Assembly: GCA_963753575.1 (NCBI GenBank)
Contig: CAVWCR010000003.1
Coordinates: 1 to 64,000 of the forward strand
Direction: 5' to 3'
Origin: VAZQ01 sp963753575
Lineage (GTDB): Bacteria; Pseudomonadota; Alphaproteobacteria; Rhizobiales; Xanthobacteraceae
Length of the DNA: 64,000 nt
Shown here: positions 45,694 through 54,775 of the stretch, piece by piece
How the letters are laid out: each line of letters begins with the position of its first letter
Numbering within the stretch: the first letter of the stretch is position 1
The notes under the pieces: generated by a model
Told to the model about the DNA's origin: nothing
The model's database searches: none
What the model saw: the letters and a program-made list of their open reading frames with translations, nothing else
Translations under genes and position numbers: made by a program

Positions 45694-46937
45694 ATGGGCG
45701 ATTTTCTGAGAAAGCTTGCTGTCGTTGCAATCAATATTGTTGTCATCGGCGCTGTACTAGGCGGCGTTGAAATCTATTTTCGTCTCTTCCATCAGGCCCC
45801 AAAGCCCGAATTCATCAACGGGCTGTGGCAGACTTTTCACCCCTACGTTATGTTTATGACTTAACCTGGAAAATATGCCAAGTGGCACAATGTACTAACG
45901 AATGAGATCATACAAGCAAACGTCAATACCAATGCTCTCGGCTTCAAGGATAGTCGTGAATTCACCGGGGGCTCCGCCGCTTGGGGCGTTGGAGCAACAG
46001 GAACGAACAAAACGATCGCCGGTCGGTTAGAGTTCTGTCTGAATAGCCTGCAAGACAGAGACAAGTATGTCGTTGTGAATCTGGCGATGGGCAGTTGGAT
46101 CGCTTTCCAAGAATACATCGGCCTACAAATCTGGGGCGAGCGGTTCGACCCCGATTGGGTTGTCGTGATGGATGGGTTTAACGATGCAGTGGTTGGCTGT
46201 GGGCAATCGCAAGGTGTGGGTAATCCGATGTATTGGGCCACGATGCGCACATTTGTTCACGGCTATATGTTTTCATCAGCCAATTCAAAATTCTATCGCA
46301 GTTGGATCGAAAACGAATTGATCAAGTACAGGGCAACCTATCGGGCGATCACAGGCAAAAGCTATATTCTATATGATGCGCTGTTCGATAGCGACAACAA
46401 TGACCGTAACTTGGCAAGACGGCAAATAATTCCGACAAAGGTTGGAGAAGCCGAGAAGCCCGTAGAATGCTAGATTTCTATACTATGTCGGAGCGCGCCA
46501 TGCTGAGGCTGTTCCCTCAAGCGCGCTTTGTGTTCTCGACTCAGCCGCTCGTGAATCAATTCACCGGGAATTTTGTCGACATCTACTCGCACCCTCTTGG
46601 TTCGGACACGCGGAAGGCAGCGATTGCAAAGCGGGAGGCTGATCTAGAGTCCTACTTGCGTTACCATGAGAATGAACAGTGCGGTCAAAAGACAAGCCAT
46701 ATCGCTCAAACATATATTCTCGTTAATGGTGCCATTCGGCTAGAGCGCATGGTTGGTGAAGAGCGAGCTATTGGCAGTCGTGTCGATTACTATAACATTG
46801 GAACGCTCTTTCCCGATGCGCGACCTGATCGAATCCGGTATTTTATCGATCCTGTCCATCTATCTGATCGCGGCAGGGACATAATAGCGCGTTTCTACGC
46901 TGATCGGATTCTAGCAGCCGTGAGCGATGGTCAGTAG
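45694..46937 (+). pseudogene. SGNH/GDSL-type hydrolase, internal stop and frameshift
   Basis: Begins MGDFLRKLAVVAINIVVIGA, one N-terminal membrane helix. TAA at 45862 interrupts the frame where Tyr is expected (FMT-stop-PGKYAKWHN). The same frame then gives EFTGGSAAWGVGATGTNKTI (Ser nucleophile block), VVVNLAMGSWIAFQEYIGLQ and VVVMDGFNDAVVG (Asn block). Near 46460 the frame shifts and the rest reads ERAMLRLFPQARFVFSTQPL and IDPVHLSDRGRDIIARFYAD, the Asp/His block. The layout is that of membrane-anchored SGNH hydrolases that add or remove acyl groups on polysaccharides. Base composition is clearly less GC-rich than in the flanking operons. Confidence 0.75.
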
Positions 46938-47057
46938 CTTGACTTGCACCCGTGTTATCTTAGAGGTTGATGGCTCCTTTTCAGAGTGCGGGCTATAGCA
47001 GATATAGCGACCGTAGGGCTGCGTTCACAATCGGAAGGTAATAGAAGGCACACCGCA

Positions 47058-47900
47058 ATGGGTATTGGAGTTGACATAATTGGCTTGCTCAGCTGGTTGA
47101 AGAGAGACGGGTACTTGCCTGCCCGTCCATCTGCAATGGAAATTGGAGCGCAACAGTTGGCGAATAGCTTCTTGAGGGCTGACGGCGCGATTAAGGAACT
47201 CGGTTCCTTGTTTGGAGTGCAGTCTGAATTTGAAGTGCCACGCCCTCATCCAACTCACCTTGCTCATGGCAGTCTTGAACACTTGGCTGAAAATGCCCCG
47301 TCGGCTCGAGCCTTTTGGCTTTGGCTCGGTTTCGTCTATGCCTCGATTGATATTGATGGCAGTCCGGGCAGTATTGCGCTCGACCTCAACCATGATGAAA
47401 TTCCGCCTTCCGAAAAAAGAAAATATCATCTTGTTACGAACTTCGGCACGACAGAGCACGTTGCGAACCAGTTGAATGCTTTCGAAATCATACATGAATT
47501 GACTGCGCCAAAGGGAGTTATGGTGCATTCCGTTCCGGCACAAGGCTACTTCAATCATGGACTGATCAACTACAATCCAAAATTCTTCTGGATGCTGGCG
47601 AGGAGCAATGGTTACAAGATGCTTGCTCAGGACTTTGTTGCATCCGATGTTCCATATCGATTGCCAGAGAATATTGTTGATTCGATTCAAACTTTTCGCC
47701 CGAACACCATGTCTCGTATTGGCGGCTACCAAGCCGTTGATGCCTCGATATTGATTGTAATGCAGAAAGTTTTTGACATCTCATTTGTTCCGCCGATTGA
47801 TGTGCCAACCGGAGCAAGAACAAATATCGACGCGCTAAAGAAGCGATACTGGACAATATTTCAAGAAAATGCCTTTGATCGGATCAAGCCGACAGATTGA
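47058..47900 (+). CDS. SAM-dependent methyltransferase-like protein
   Basis: A 280-residue protein starting MGIGVDIIGLLSWLKRDGYL at ATG 47058 (AAGG upstream). The part YHLVTNFGTTEHVANQLNAF, then HELTAPKGVMVHSVPAQGYF and NHGLINYNPKFFWMLARSNG, resembles methyltransferases that act with glycan clusters; a standard motif I is replaced by LVTNFGTTEHV, so catalysis is uncertain. It lies in the AT-richer block between the SGNH gene and a sulfotransferase-like gene, same strand. No frameshift is evident. Confidence 0.65.
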   Translation: MGIGVDIIGLLSWLKRDGYLPARPSAMEIGAQQLANSFLRADGAIKELGSLFGVQSEFEVPRPHPTHLAHGSLEHLAENAPSARAFWLWLGFVYASIDIDGSPGSIALDLNHDEIPPSEKRKYHLVTNFGTTEHVANQLNAFEIIHELTAPKGVMVHSVPAQGYFNHGLINYNPKFFWMLARSNGYKMLAQDFVASDVPYRLPENIVDSIQTFRPNTMSRIGGYQAVDASILIVMQKVFDISFVPPIDVPTGARTNIDALKKRYWTIFQENAFDRIKPTD

Positions 47901-48071
47901 GTCTCACGAGTCCAATTCGATTAAGCGAATGCAACGCGGGCACGCGAAAAGGCATGTCTAAGGGGGATTTGAACCGCAGGTCGAAGACCCTGGGATATGA
48001 AAGTGTTAGCCGTACGAACCTGTTTGGATTCCGCGTGATTGTTGGACTCTGTCTGGAGGGTGACGTGTGAC

Positions 48072-49079
48072 ATGTTTGAGCTGAGCTTGTATAATCGAGG
48101 TCGAGATAGTCTACGGAAATCAATCAAGCGAGCCTTGAGAAGACAAGCGACGGTAGGAAACCGAGCTGCCAACGATACGCTAATCAAGCTCGTTGGAGTA
48201 AACGTCAGCATCACTCGTGACGAATTGTATTGTCAGGAAGCCCTAGATTATCATCTTGGGCTTGTTTATGCTCATATTGGCGACGTTGAGCGGTCTGCTC
48301 TGCATCTAGAACGGTCGAACACGCTCCCAACAGCTGGCGGGAACCTGCTCTTCTCCGATCACATGCGAGATTCGCTCGATCTCTTTCGCCGCCAACAGGA
48401 AGCGAGGGAGCGTGGGATACCCTCCATATTAATTGCTTCCATGCCGCGCTCAGCAAGCGCGACGCTAACTCAGACAATAGCTGGGATGCTAAACATTCCG
48501 GTTATGCGCGTAAGCGTCGGCGATTTCCCGCACTACGCGGTGATTGCTCGCTGGCTCAATAGCTTCTCGCCAGGAGGAGCCGTTACTCATGACCATTTTG
48601 GCGCTTCAGCTTTCAATTTGAGGGTCCTCAAGAAATGCCAAGTAAAGGAGGTGTTTGTTCTTGTCAGGGATCCGCGCGCGGCGACTGCTTCTGCACTCCA
48701 GCTTCGACTTAAGTCGAGCGGACGGGTGATGACCAATCGCCAATACGAAAAGCGGCTGTTGAACGGTTACCGAAGCAGATACGTTCCGTGGCTTCACCAG
48801 TGGATTGCCGCCGCCGATTCGAATGTACAGGTGAACTGGCTCGATTCGATGCGCGTTCGAACTCAACCTGATCTCGTATTGACAGAAATTTTCGAAAGGC
48901 TGGCGCCCTTATATCCAAACTTGCAATGCTACAGCAATGGTGAGCTTCCCGAAATCAAGGCGAACTACGTGGTTGGTAATGACGATGGATGGCGCGACAA
49001 GGTAAGCGACAAGATTCGACGGCAACTCTGGGACGCGATGCCTAAGAAGATTGCCGATTTGCTGCAATTAAGGCCATGA
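48072..49079 (+). CDS. Sulfotransferase-like protein
   Basis: A 335-residue protein, probable start ATG 48072 with GGAGGG upstream. The P-loop-like ILIASMPRSASATLTQTIAG fits the 5'-phosphosulfate loop and VFVLVRDPRAATASALQLRL the 3'-phosphate-binding Arg/Ser segment of PAPS-dependent sulfotransferases. The first 120 residues are helical, with LGLVYAHIGDVERSALHLER resembling a TPR. It would sulfate a surface sugar. It converges with a second sulfotransferase-like gene on the minus strand, 68 bp apart. Lower GC than the next operon. Confidence 0.7.
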   Translation: MFELSLYNRGRDSLRKSIKRALRRQATVGNRAANDTLIKLVGVNVSITRDELYCQEALDYHLGLVYAHIGDVERSALHLERSNTLPTAGGNLLFSDHMRDSLDLFRRQQEARERGIPSILIASMPRSASATLTQTIAGMLNIPVMRVSVGDFPHYAVIARWLNSFSPGGAVTHDHFGASAFNLRVLKKCQVKEVFVLVRDPRAATASALQLRLKSSGRVMTNRQYEKRLLNGYRSRYVPWLHQWIAAADSNVQVNWLDSMRVRTQPDLVLTEIFERLAPLYPNLQCYSNGELPEIKANYVVGNDDGWRDKVSDKIRRQLWDAMPKKIADLLQLRP

Positions 49080-49147
49080 TAAGTACTGAGATTATCTCAT
49101 TTGCAGATTCTCCGCGGCAAAATCAGAAGAATGTTACTTCGGCTTCT

Positions 49148-50227
49148 CTAGTCGGACCATCCAAACCGTTCCTTCATCTCCTTCGGCAATAGGCTTGACA
49201 AATAGGCCGCCTCTCGTGGCGGGAACACGTCGCGCCACTCGGAAACCTCGCCCTTGCGAAAATGATAGTCGGTTCCCTGGTGACGGGTCGTGGATTCCTC
49301 ATAGGAAAAGGCGTCGGTGGGACCATCGTAGTAGTTCAGATACTTCTGAATGAAGGCATCCTTGTCGCGGACGAAGTCCTCGAACGTCGAGAACATGAGC
49401 CCCAGTTCCCTCTCGGCCTCCATCCACCCCATGATCCAGCGAATCCGGTAGAGATAGATATCCATCAGCTCTTCGATTTGCTGGGCAATCGGGCGATGGG
49501 CGACGGTCTTGGTCAGCGTGATGAGCTGATCCGGATAGCGCGACAGATGATGAACCGTGGACAGCAGCGTCTGGCGAGGGTCGCGAACGTGCACGATGAT
49601 CTTGCTGATGCCGCTGCGCCTAAGGCGCTCGATGGTGTCCGGGGTTGGCCGCAGGTGTGTCGCATAGCAGGCCCCGCCACGCGCATAGTCGCGCGCCCAG
49701 CTTTCAATGACGCCCGCGGTGTTGAACGAATAGGCAAAGCTCGGCAGGTTGAGACCCGAGGTGAATATGCTGGCAACCGAAATGGACGCGGATTTCGCAA
49801 GCGTGACCAGCGCGACGCTCGGCAGCCCCCTCTTGATGTTCGATTCCCGCAGCTTGCATAGTCGTTGAATGTCGTCGGGGTCGTCGTCGCAAAGCAGATG
49901 CATGGTCGGATGTCGGGCAAAAAGCGCGTCGAGCCGCGACGTCAATTCCTCGATCCGCCCCGTCGCCCGTGCGGTAAATTCGACCTGGGCGCTCGCGCGC
50001 ACGACAAAGTAGCGATAGGCAATGCCTGCATCCAGATCGAGCGCTGCGGCAAAGCACTGGTACGCGATTCCGTAATTTTGGCTCTCGTACGCCCGCCGAA
50101 ATTGCTCGAAGCGCCGCGCGATCTGGCGCGCAGTCCCAACCCGGCTCCTGATGGTGTGGTGGGTTCGCCTGAGCTCGCGCCGACTGCGTCGGATCACGCG
50201 CCTGACGATATCCATGTGCTCGGACAA
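49148..50227 (-). CDS. Sulfotransferase-like protein
   Basis: A 359-residue protein beginning MSEHMDIVRRVIRRSRRELR, a basic N-terminus. The central part has VALVTLAKSASISVASIFTS, matching the 5'-phosphosulfate loop position (Lys-Ser-Ala-Ser), and IIVHVRDPRQTLLSTVHHLS, the 3'-phosphate segment. The end is KGEVSEWRDVFPPREAAYLS, common for sulfotransferases (a REVGxWRD-like motif with Gly for Gly-x-x-xxW). It is GC-rich in contrast to the convergent gene. It probably sulfates a glycan; the acceptor is not known. Confidence 0.75.
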   Translation of the reverse strand: MSEHMDIVRRVIRRSRRELRRTHHTIRSRVGTARQIARRFEQFRRAYESQNYGIAYQCFAAALDLDAGIAYRYFVVRASAQVEFTARATGRIEELTSRLDALFARHPTMHLLCDDDPDDIQRLCKLRESNIKRGLPSVALVTLAKSASISVASIFTSGLNLPSFAYSFNTAGVIESWARDYARGGACYATHLRPTPDTIERLRRSGISKIIVHVRDPRQTLLSTVHHLSRYPDQLITLTKTVAHRPIAQQIEELMDIYLYRIRWIMGWMEAERELGLMFSTFEDFVRDKDAFIQKYLNYYDGPTDAFSYEESTTRHQGTDYHFRKGEVSEWRDVFPPREAAYLSSLLPKEMKERFGWSD

Positions 50228-50555
50228 ATGGCCCCCGTTATCCGGTCATCGTGCATCGCCGCTGAACAGCAGCCTTGCCACCTGGGCGCTAGCTGCGCTA
50301 GCGTTGGTTGTGGATTGCGTGGCAGCATCCCCACCGTTGTCCCTGCGACATGTTGTCCAGGAGCTGCAAAGCAGGTGGGGAGCAGGCTGGCTCGAACTGA
50401 GCCAAACGCCAAGGAGCGGCTGAGGCAGCTATAAGGATTTGAAATAGCGTCATAATCTCGATACACCAACAGGCGAAACCAGCGGTTTGCATTCCGCGGT
50501 CCTGCACCTATAAAGGCGATCTCGCTGTTAACCATGGCCTGAACGTAGTTGGGGG

Positions 50556-51602
50556 GTGCTCGTGGCGCCGGGGGTCGACCTGGTAACCGGAGGTGGGGGC
50601 TTCATCGGAAGCCATCTCGTCGATCGCCTGATCGGTGAGGGGCGCTCCGTGCGCGTGCTCGACAGTTTCGTCGTGGGGCGGCGTGCCAACTTGCAGCAGC
50701 ACGAGGGCAATCGCAGCCTAGCCATCGTCGAGGGCGACGTTGCCGATCCGGCTGCCGTGGCTGCCGCCATGGCCGGCGTGGAGCGCGTGTTCCACCTCGC
50801 CGCCCGCGCCGATATCGTGCCGTCGATCCAGGAGCCGGAGGCCTATTATCGCGCCAATGTCGACGGAACGTTCGCGGTGCTGGAGGGGGCGCGCCGCAAT
50901 GGGGTCAAGCGCTTCGTCTACGTGGCGTCCTCCTCCTGCTACGGGATCCCTGCGAGTTATCCGACGCCGGAAACGGCGCCGCCTGATCCGCGCTATCCTT
51001 ACGCCCTGACCAAATTGCTCGGGGAGAAACTCGTATTGCACTGGGCCAAGGTCTACCGGCTGCCGGCGTTGTCGCTGCGATTTTTCAATGTCTATGGCCC
51101 TCGCGCGCGCACCAGTGGTACCTATGGCGCGGTATTTGGCGTCTTTCTGGCGCAACTTTTGGCCGGCAAGCCGCTTACCATTGTGGGCGACGGCGAGCAG
51201 ACGCGCGACTTCACCTTCGTATCCGATGTCGTTGACGCGCTGGTGGTGGCGGCTGAGAGCGACAAGAGCGGGGAGGTTTACAATGTCGGGAGTGGTAGTC
51301 CGGTAAGCGTGAACGAACTGGTGCGGCAGCTTGGCTCGCCGCCGACAGAATCGATTCCCAAGCGGCCCGGCGAGCCTGACTGCACCTTCGCCGATATCAC
51401 CAAGATCCGTAGGGACTTAGGCTGGATGCCGAAGGTAGCATTTGCCGACGGCGTGCGGATTATGCGAGAGAACATCGATTACTGGCGCGACGCGCCGGTG
51501 TGGACAGCCGCCCGCATCGCCGAGGCGACGTCAGATTGGTTCCGATTCCTTGGAGGGGCCACCCAGGGGGCAGAGGCATGGAATCGCGCGTCGCAAAGCT
51601 GA
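50556..51602 (+). CDS. NAD-dependent sugar epimerase/dehydratase
   Basis: A 348-residue short-chain dehydrogenase of the GalE/RmlB kind. Rossmann motif TGGGGFIGSHLVDRLI, then VFHLAARADIVPSIQEPEAY, the Ser-Ser-x-Tyr region FVYVASSSCYGIP and the catalytic Tyr-xxx-Lys in YPYALTKLLGEKL. Start GTG at 50556; the residues before TGGGG (LVAPGVDLV) look unlike the usual RVLV, so an indel near the 5' end is possible. It is the first gene of the long sugar operon and overlaps the next gene by 25 bp. Confidence 0.85.
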   Translation: MLVAPGVDLVTGGGGFIGSHLVDRLIGEGRSVRVLDSFVVGRRANLQQHEGNRSLAIVEGDVADPAAVAAAMAGVERVFHLAARADIVPSIQEPEAYYRANVDGTFAVLEGARRNGVKRFVYVASSSCYGIPASYPTPETAPPDPRYPYALTKLLGEKLVLHWAKVYRLPALSLRFFNVYGPRARTSGTYGAVFGVFLAQLLAGKPLTIVGDGEQTRDFTFVSDVVDALVVAAESDKSGEVYNVGSGSPVSVNELVRQLGSPPTESIPKRPGEPDCTFADITKIRRDLGWMPKVAFADGVRIMRENIDYWRDAPVWTAARIAEATSDWFRFLGGATQGAEAWNRASQS

Positions 51603-53158
51603 ACCGCCTGCCTGAGCCGCCGAGCGCCACCAGTCCGCGCGACAAGCTGCGCACGCTGGAGGAGGTCGCGCAGATCGCCGAGCAGCTTCGCAGCGCCGGC
51701 CGCGTCGTGGTTCAGGCTCATGGCACGTTCGATCTTCTCCATCTCGGCCATGTCCGGCATCTGGAAGCCGCTCGCGCCCTGGGCGACGTCCTGATCGTCA
51801 CGGTCACCGCCGACCGTTTCGTCAACAAAGGGCCGGGCCGCCCGGTATTCGGCGCCGAGATGCGCGGCGAAATGCTGGCGACCACCGAATATGTCGACTG
51901 GGTCGCGATCAACGACGCCCCCGACGCCGTCAGCGCGATCGAGCACATCCGGCCCAGCATCTACGTGAAGGGGCAGGACTATCTCAACCCGGCCGGCGAC
52001 ATCACCGGCAAGATCGCGCTCGAGCGCGAGGCGGTCGAGGCGCATGGCGGTGAGATCCGGTTTACCGACGAGGTGACGTTCAGCTCGACCGAGCTGATCA
52101 ATCGCCACATCAACGTGTTCGAACCCCATATCCGCCAGCATCTCGATACGCTGCGCAAGGACGGCGGGCTCGAGGATTTGCTCGCGTTGATCGAGCGCGT
52201 GCGCGACTATCGGGTGTTGATGATCGGCGATGCGATCATCGACGAATATCAATACGTCGTTCCGATGGGCAAGACGCCCAAGGAGAACATGATTGCGACC
52301 CGCTACCAGGATCGCGAGCTGTTCGCCGGCGGCGTCTTTGCCGCGGCCAATCACGTCGCCTCATTCTGCAAGGAAGTCGACATCATCACGTGTCTGGGCG
52401 CCTCCGACAGTTTCGAGGACTTCATCCGCCGCAGCCTGCGCCCGAACGTGCAGATGCGGACGTTCGAGAGGGCTGCAGCCCCCACCACCTTGAAGCGGCG
52501 CTTCGTCGACCCTTCTTACATGCGCAAGCTGTTCGAAGTCTATCTGATGAACGACGAGCCCCTGACCGGCGATGTCCAGCGACAGGTGGATGACGCGATC
52601 TCATCGACGGCCGGAGACTACGATCTCGTCATTGCAACCGATTTCGGCCACGGCCTGCTGGCGCAGTCGTCAATCGAAATGTTGAATCTCAAGTCGCGAT
52701 TCCTGGCGGTCAACACCCAGAGCAACAGCGCCAATCTTGGCTACAATCTCATCACCAAATACCCCTGCGCCGATTACATTTGCATCGATGCGCCGGAGGC
52801 CCGCCTCGCCGTCAGCGACCGGATATCCGATATCGGCGAGATCGCCCGCCGGCTGGTCGAAAGTTACGTTATGTGCTCGAAGATCATCGTCACGCAGGGC
52901 AAGCATGGCTGCGTGACCTACGAGCGCGGCGGGGTCGCACACACCATCCCGGCCTTCGCCAGAAGTGTCGTCGATACGGTGGGTGCCGGGGACGCCTTCC
53001 TGGCGATAACGGCGCCATTGGTGGCGGCGGGCGGCGCCATGCACCAGGTCGGGTTCATCGGCAACGTCGTCGGTGCGCTGAAGGTCGAAATCATTGGCCA
53101 CCGCCGATCGATCGACAAGCCCTCGCTGGTCAAGGGCATCACTGGCCTCTTGAAATGA
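51578..53158 (+). CDS. Bifunctional sugar-phosphate nucleotidyltransferase / PfkB kinase (HldE-like, reversed order)
   Basis: A 526-residue protein. The N-terminal cytidylyltransferase fold is marked by VVVQAHGTFDLLHLGHVRHL at about residues 44-61 and by an ISSxTxx-like FSSTELI. From about residue 210 a PfkB sugar kinase follows (VLMIGDAIIDEYQYVVPMGK, ELFAGGVFAAANHV) with the anion-hole motif DTVGAGDAFLAITAP near the end. In Escherichia coli HldE the kinase comes first and the nucleotidyltransferase second; here the order is reversed. The likely role is phosphorylation and nucleotide activation of a heptose phosphate. The next gene, an isomerase of the GmhA type, starts by ATGA overlap. Confidence 0.85.
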   Translation: MESRVAKLNRLPEPPSATSPRDKLRTLEEVAQIAEQLRSAGRVVVQAHGTFDLLHLGHVRHLEAARALGDVLIVTVTADRFVNKGPGRPVFGAEMRGEMLATTEYVDWVAINDAPDAVSAIEHIRPSIYVKGQDYLNPAGDITGKIALEREAVEAHGGEIRFTDEVTFSSTELINRHINVFEPHIRQHLDTLRKDGGLEDLLALIERVRDYRVLMIGDAIIDEYQYVVPMGKTPKENMIATRYQDRELFAGGVFAAANHVASFCKEVDIITCLGASDSFEDFIRRSLRPNVQMRTFERAAAPTTLKRRFVDPSYMRKLFEVYLMNDEPLTGDVQRQVDDAISSTAGDYDLVIATDFGHGLLAQSSIEMLNLKSRFLAVNTQSNSANLGYNLITKYPCADYICIDAPEARLAVSDRISDIGEIARRLVESYVMCSKIIVTQGKHGCVTYERGGVAHTIPAFARSVVDTVGAGDAFLAITAPLVAAGGAMHQVGFIGNVVGALKVEIIGHRRSIDKPSLVKGITGLLK

Positions 53159-53760
53159 GCACGGTCTCGCCGGAGCGACTGCCCCAATACATCGCAACCC
53201 TCGCGGATGCGGTGCGTGGCACGGTAGTCTCTGATCGCGGGTCGCAGCCGATGCCGCTCGACGAGGGGTGCGAGTGGGTTAGACGCGCCGCGCATGGGGC
53301 GCACGACAACGGCAACAAGATCATGTTCATTGGCAACGGTGGCAGCGCGGGGATTGCGAGCCATCTGGCGATCGATTTTTCCAAGAATGGCGGGCTGCGC
53401 TCCCTGTCGTTCAATGATCCATCGGCGCTGACCTGTCTGGCGAACGACCTCGGTTACGAGAATGTCTTTGCCAAGCAGATTGATCTCCATGGCCGTCCGG
53501 GGGATCTTCTGATCGCCATCAGCAGTTCCGGACGCTCCCCCAATATCCTCCAGGCGGTTGCTGCGGCCCGGAACCGGAATTGTCAGATTGCGACCTATTC
53601 GGGGTTTTCCGAAGACAACGACCTGCGTCGGCTCGGTGATGTGAACTTCTACGTGCCCGCACAGGAATACGGCTTTGTCGAGATTGCGCATTTGACCTTG
53701 TGCCATGCCGTGCTGGACATGGACATGGGCTGGGGCGAAGGACTCGCACCCGTACGATGA
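53155..53760 (+). CDS. SIS-domain sedoheptulose-7-phosphate isomerase-like protein
   Basis: A 201-residue phosphosugar isomerase of the GmhA family. Visible: KIMFIGNGGSAGIASHLAID, SLSFNDPSALTCLANDLGYE, NVFAKQI and LLIAISSSGRSPNILQAV. GmhA turns sedoheptulose 7-phosphate into heptose 7-phosphate, which is the natural substrate of the kinase half of the preceding gene. The ATG overlaps that gene's stop. With transketolase genes further on, a full route from pentose phosphates to an activated heptose is encoded nearby. Confidence 0.85.
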   Translation: MSTVSPERLPQYIATLADAVRGTVVSDRGSQPMPLDEGCEWVRRAAHGAHDNGNKIMFIGNGGSAGIASHLAIDFSKNGGLRSLSFNDPSALTCLANDLGYENVFAKQIDLHGRPGDLLIAISSSGRSPNILQAVAAARNRNCQIATYSGFSEDNDLRRLGDVNFYVPAQEYGFVEIAHLTLCHAVLDMDMGWGEGLAPVR

Positions 53761-53773
53761 TCGGAATCGGCTG

Positions 53774-54775
53774 ATGACTGAGCGTTTCAAACGCGTCCTG
53801 GTGACCGGCGGCGCCGGCTATGTCGGCTCAAACCTCGTGCCCAAGCTGCTTGCGGCCGGTTACGAGGTCTCTGTGCTCGATCTCTATATCTACGGGGAAA
53901 ATATCTTTTCCGCCCTGCGCTCAGATCCCCGGCTCACGGAGGTCAAGGGCGATCTGCGCAACCCTGCCGACGTGGCGCGCGCATCCGCCGGATGTGACGC
54001 TGTCATCCATTTGGCCTGCATCTCGAACGATCCGTCATTCGATCTCGATCCGGACCTTGGTCGTTCGATCAACTACGACTGCTTCCGGCCGCTTGTGAAG
54101 GCGTGCAAGGATGCCGGCGTCCGCCGGTTCATTTACGCGTCGTCATCGTCGGTCTACGGCATCAAGAAAGACGCCAGCGTCACCGAGGATCTGCCGCTTG
54201 AGCCGCTTACCGACTATTCGAAATACAAGGCGCTCTGCGAGGAGGTGCTCGAATCGGAGCGCGAACCCGGCTTTATCGCGGTGACGCTGCGGCCAGCGAC
54301 GGTGTGCGGCTATGCGCCGCGACTGCGCCTCGATCTCACCGTCAATATCCTGACCAATCATGCCATCAACAACGGGCGGATCACGGTGTTCGGTGGCGAA
54401 CAGCTGCGCCCCAACCTTCATGTCGAGGACATGACCGACCTCTATCTGCGGCTGCTTGAGGCGCCGGATGCGATGGTTGACGGCAAAGTGTGGAACGCTG
54501 GCTACGATAATCTCAAGGTCAACGCCATTGCCGAGATGGTGAAGGCGGAAGTCGGCCAAGGGGTCGACATCGTGGTGACTCCGACGGACGATCACCGTTC
54601 CTATCACGTTTCCTCGGAGCGCATTCGCCGCGATCTCGGTTTTAAGGCGGAGCGTACGGTCAGGGATGCCATTGTGAATTTGAAGACTGCGTTCAATGCC
54701 GGAAAGGTGCCGAACGCCATGACCGACGACCGCTATTATAACATCAAGCGGATGCAGTCTTTGGGACTGCGATGA
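53774..54775 (+). CDS. NAD-dependent sugar epimerase
   Basis: A 333-residue extended short-chain dehydrogenase. MTERFKRVLVTGGAGYVGSN is a clean Rossmann start at ATG 53774. DAVIHLACISNDPSFDLDPD, FIYASSSSVYGIKKD, and Tyr-xxx-Lys in TDYSKYKALCEEVL follow. ACISNDPS-type members often act on GDP- or dTDP-heptoses or deoxysugars. It ends four bases into the next gene (ATGA overlap at 54772). No frameshift. Confidence 0.9.
   Translation: MTERFKRVLVTGGAGYVGSNLVPKLLAAGYEVSVLDLYIYGENIFSALRSDPRLTEVKGDLRNPADVARASAGCDAVIHLACISNDPSFDLDPDLGRSINYDCFRPLVKACKDAGVRRFIYASSSSVYGIKKDASVTEDLPLEPLTDYSKYKALCEEVLESEREPGFIAVTLRPATVCGYAPRLRLDLTVNILTNHAINNGRITVFGGEQLRPNLHVEDMTDLYLRLLEAPDAMVDGKVWNAGYDNLKVNAIAEMVKAEVGQGVDIVVTPTDDHRSYHVSSERIRRDLGFKAERTVRDAIVNLKTAFNAGKVPNAMTDDRYYNIKRMQSLGLR

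Noticed and set aside
47950..48035. tRNA-like text on the minus strand (GGTTCAAATCC preceded by a small variable-arm-like hairpin)
   Set aside because: The T-stem does not pair well, no acceptor stem closes and the anticodon arm is not convincing; perhaps a decayed tRNA end, not enough to annotate.
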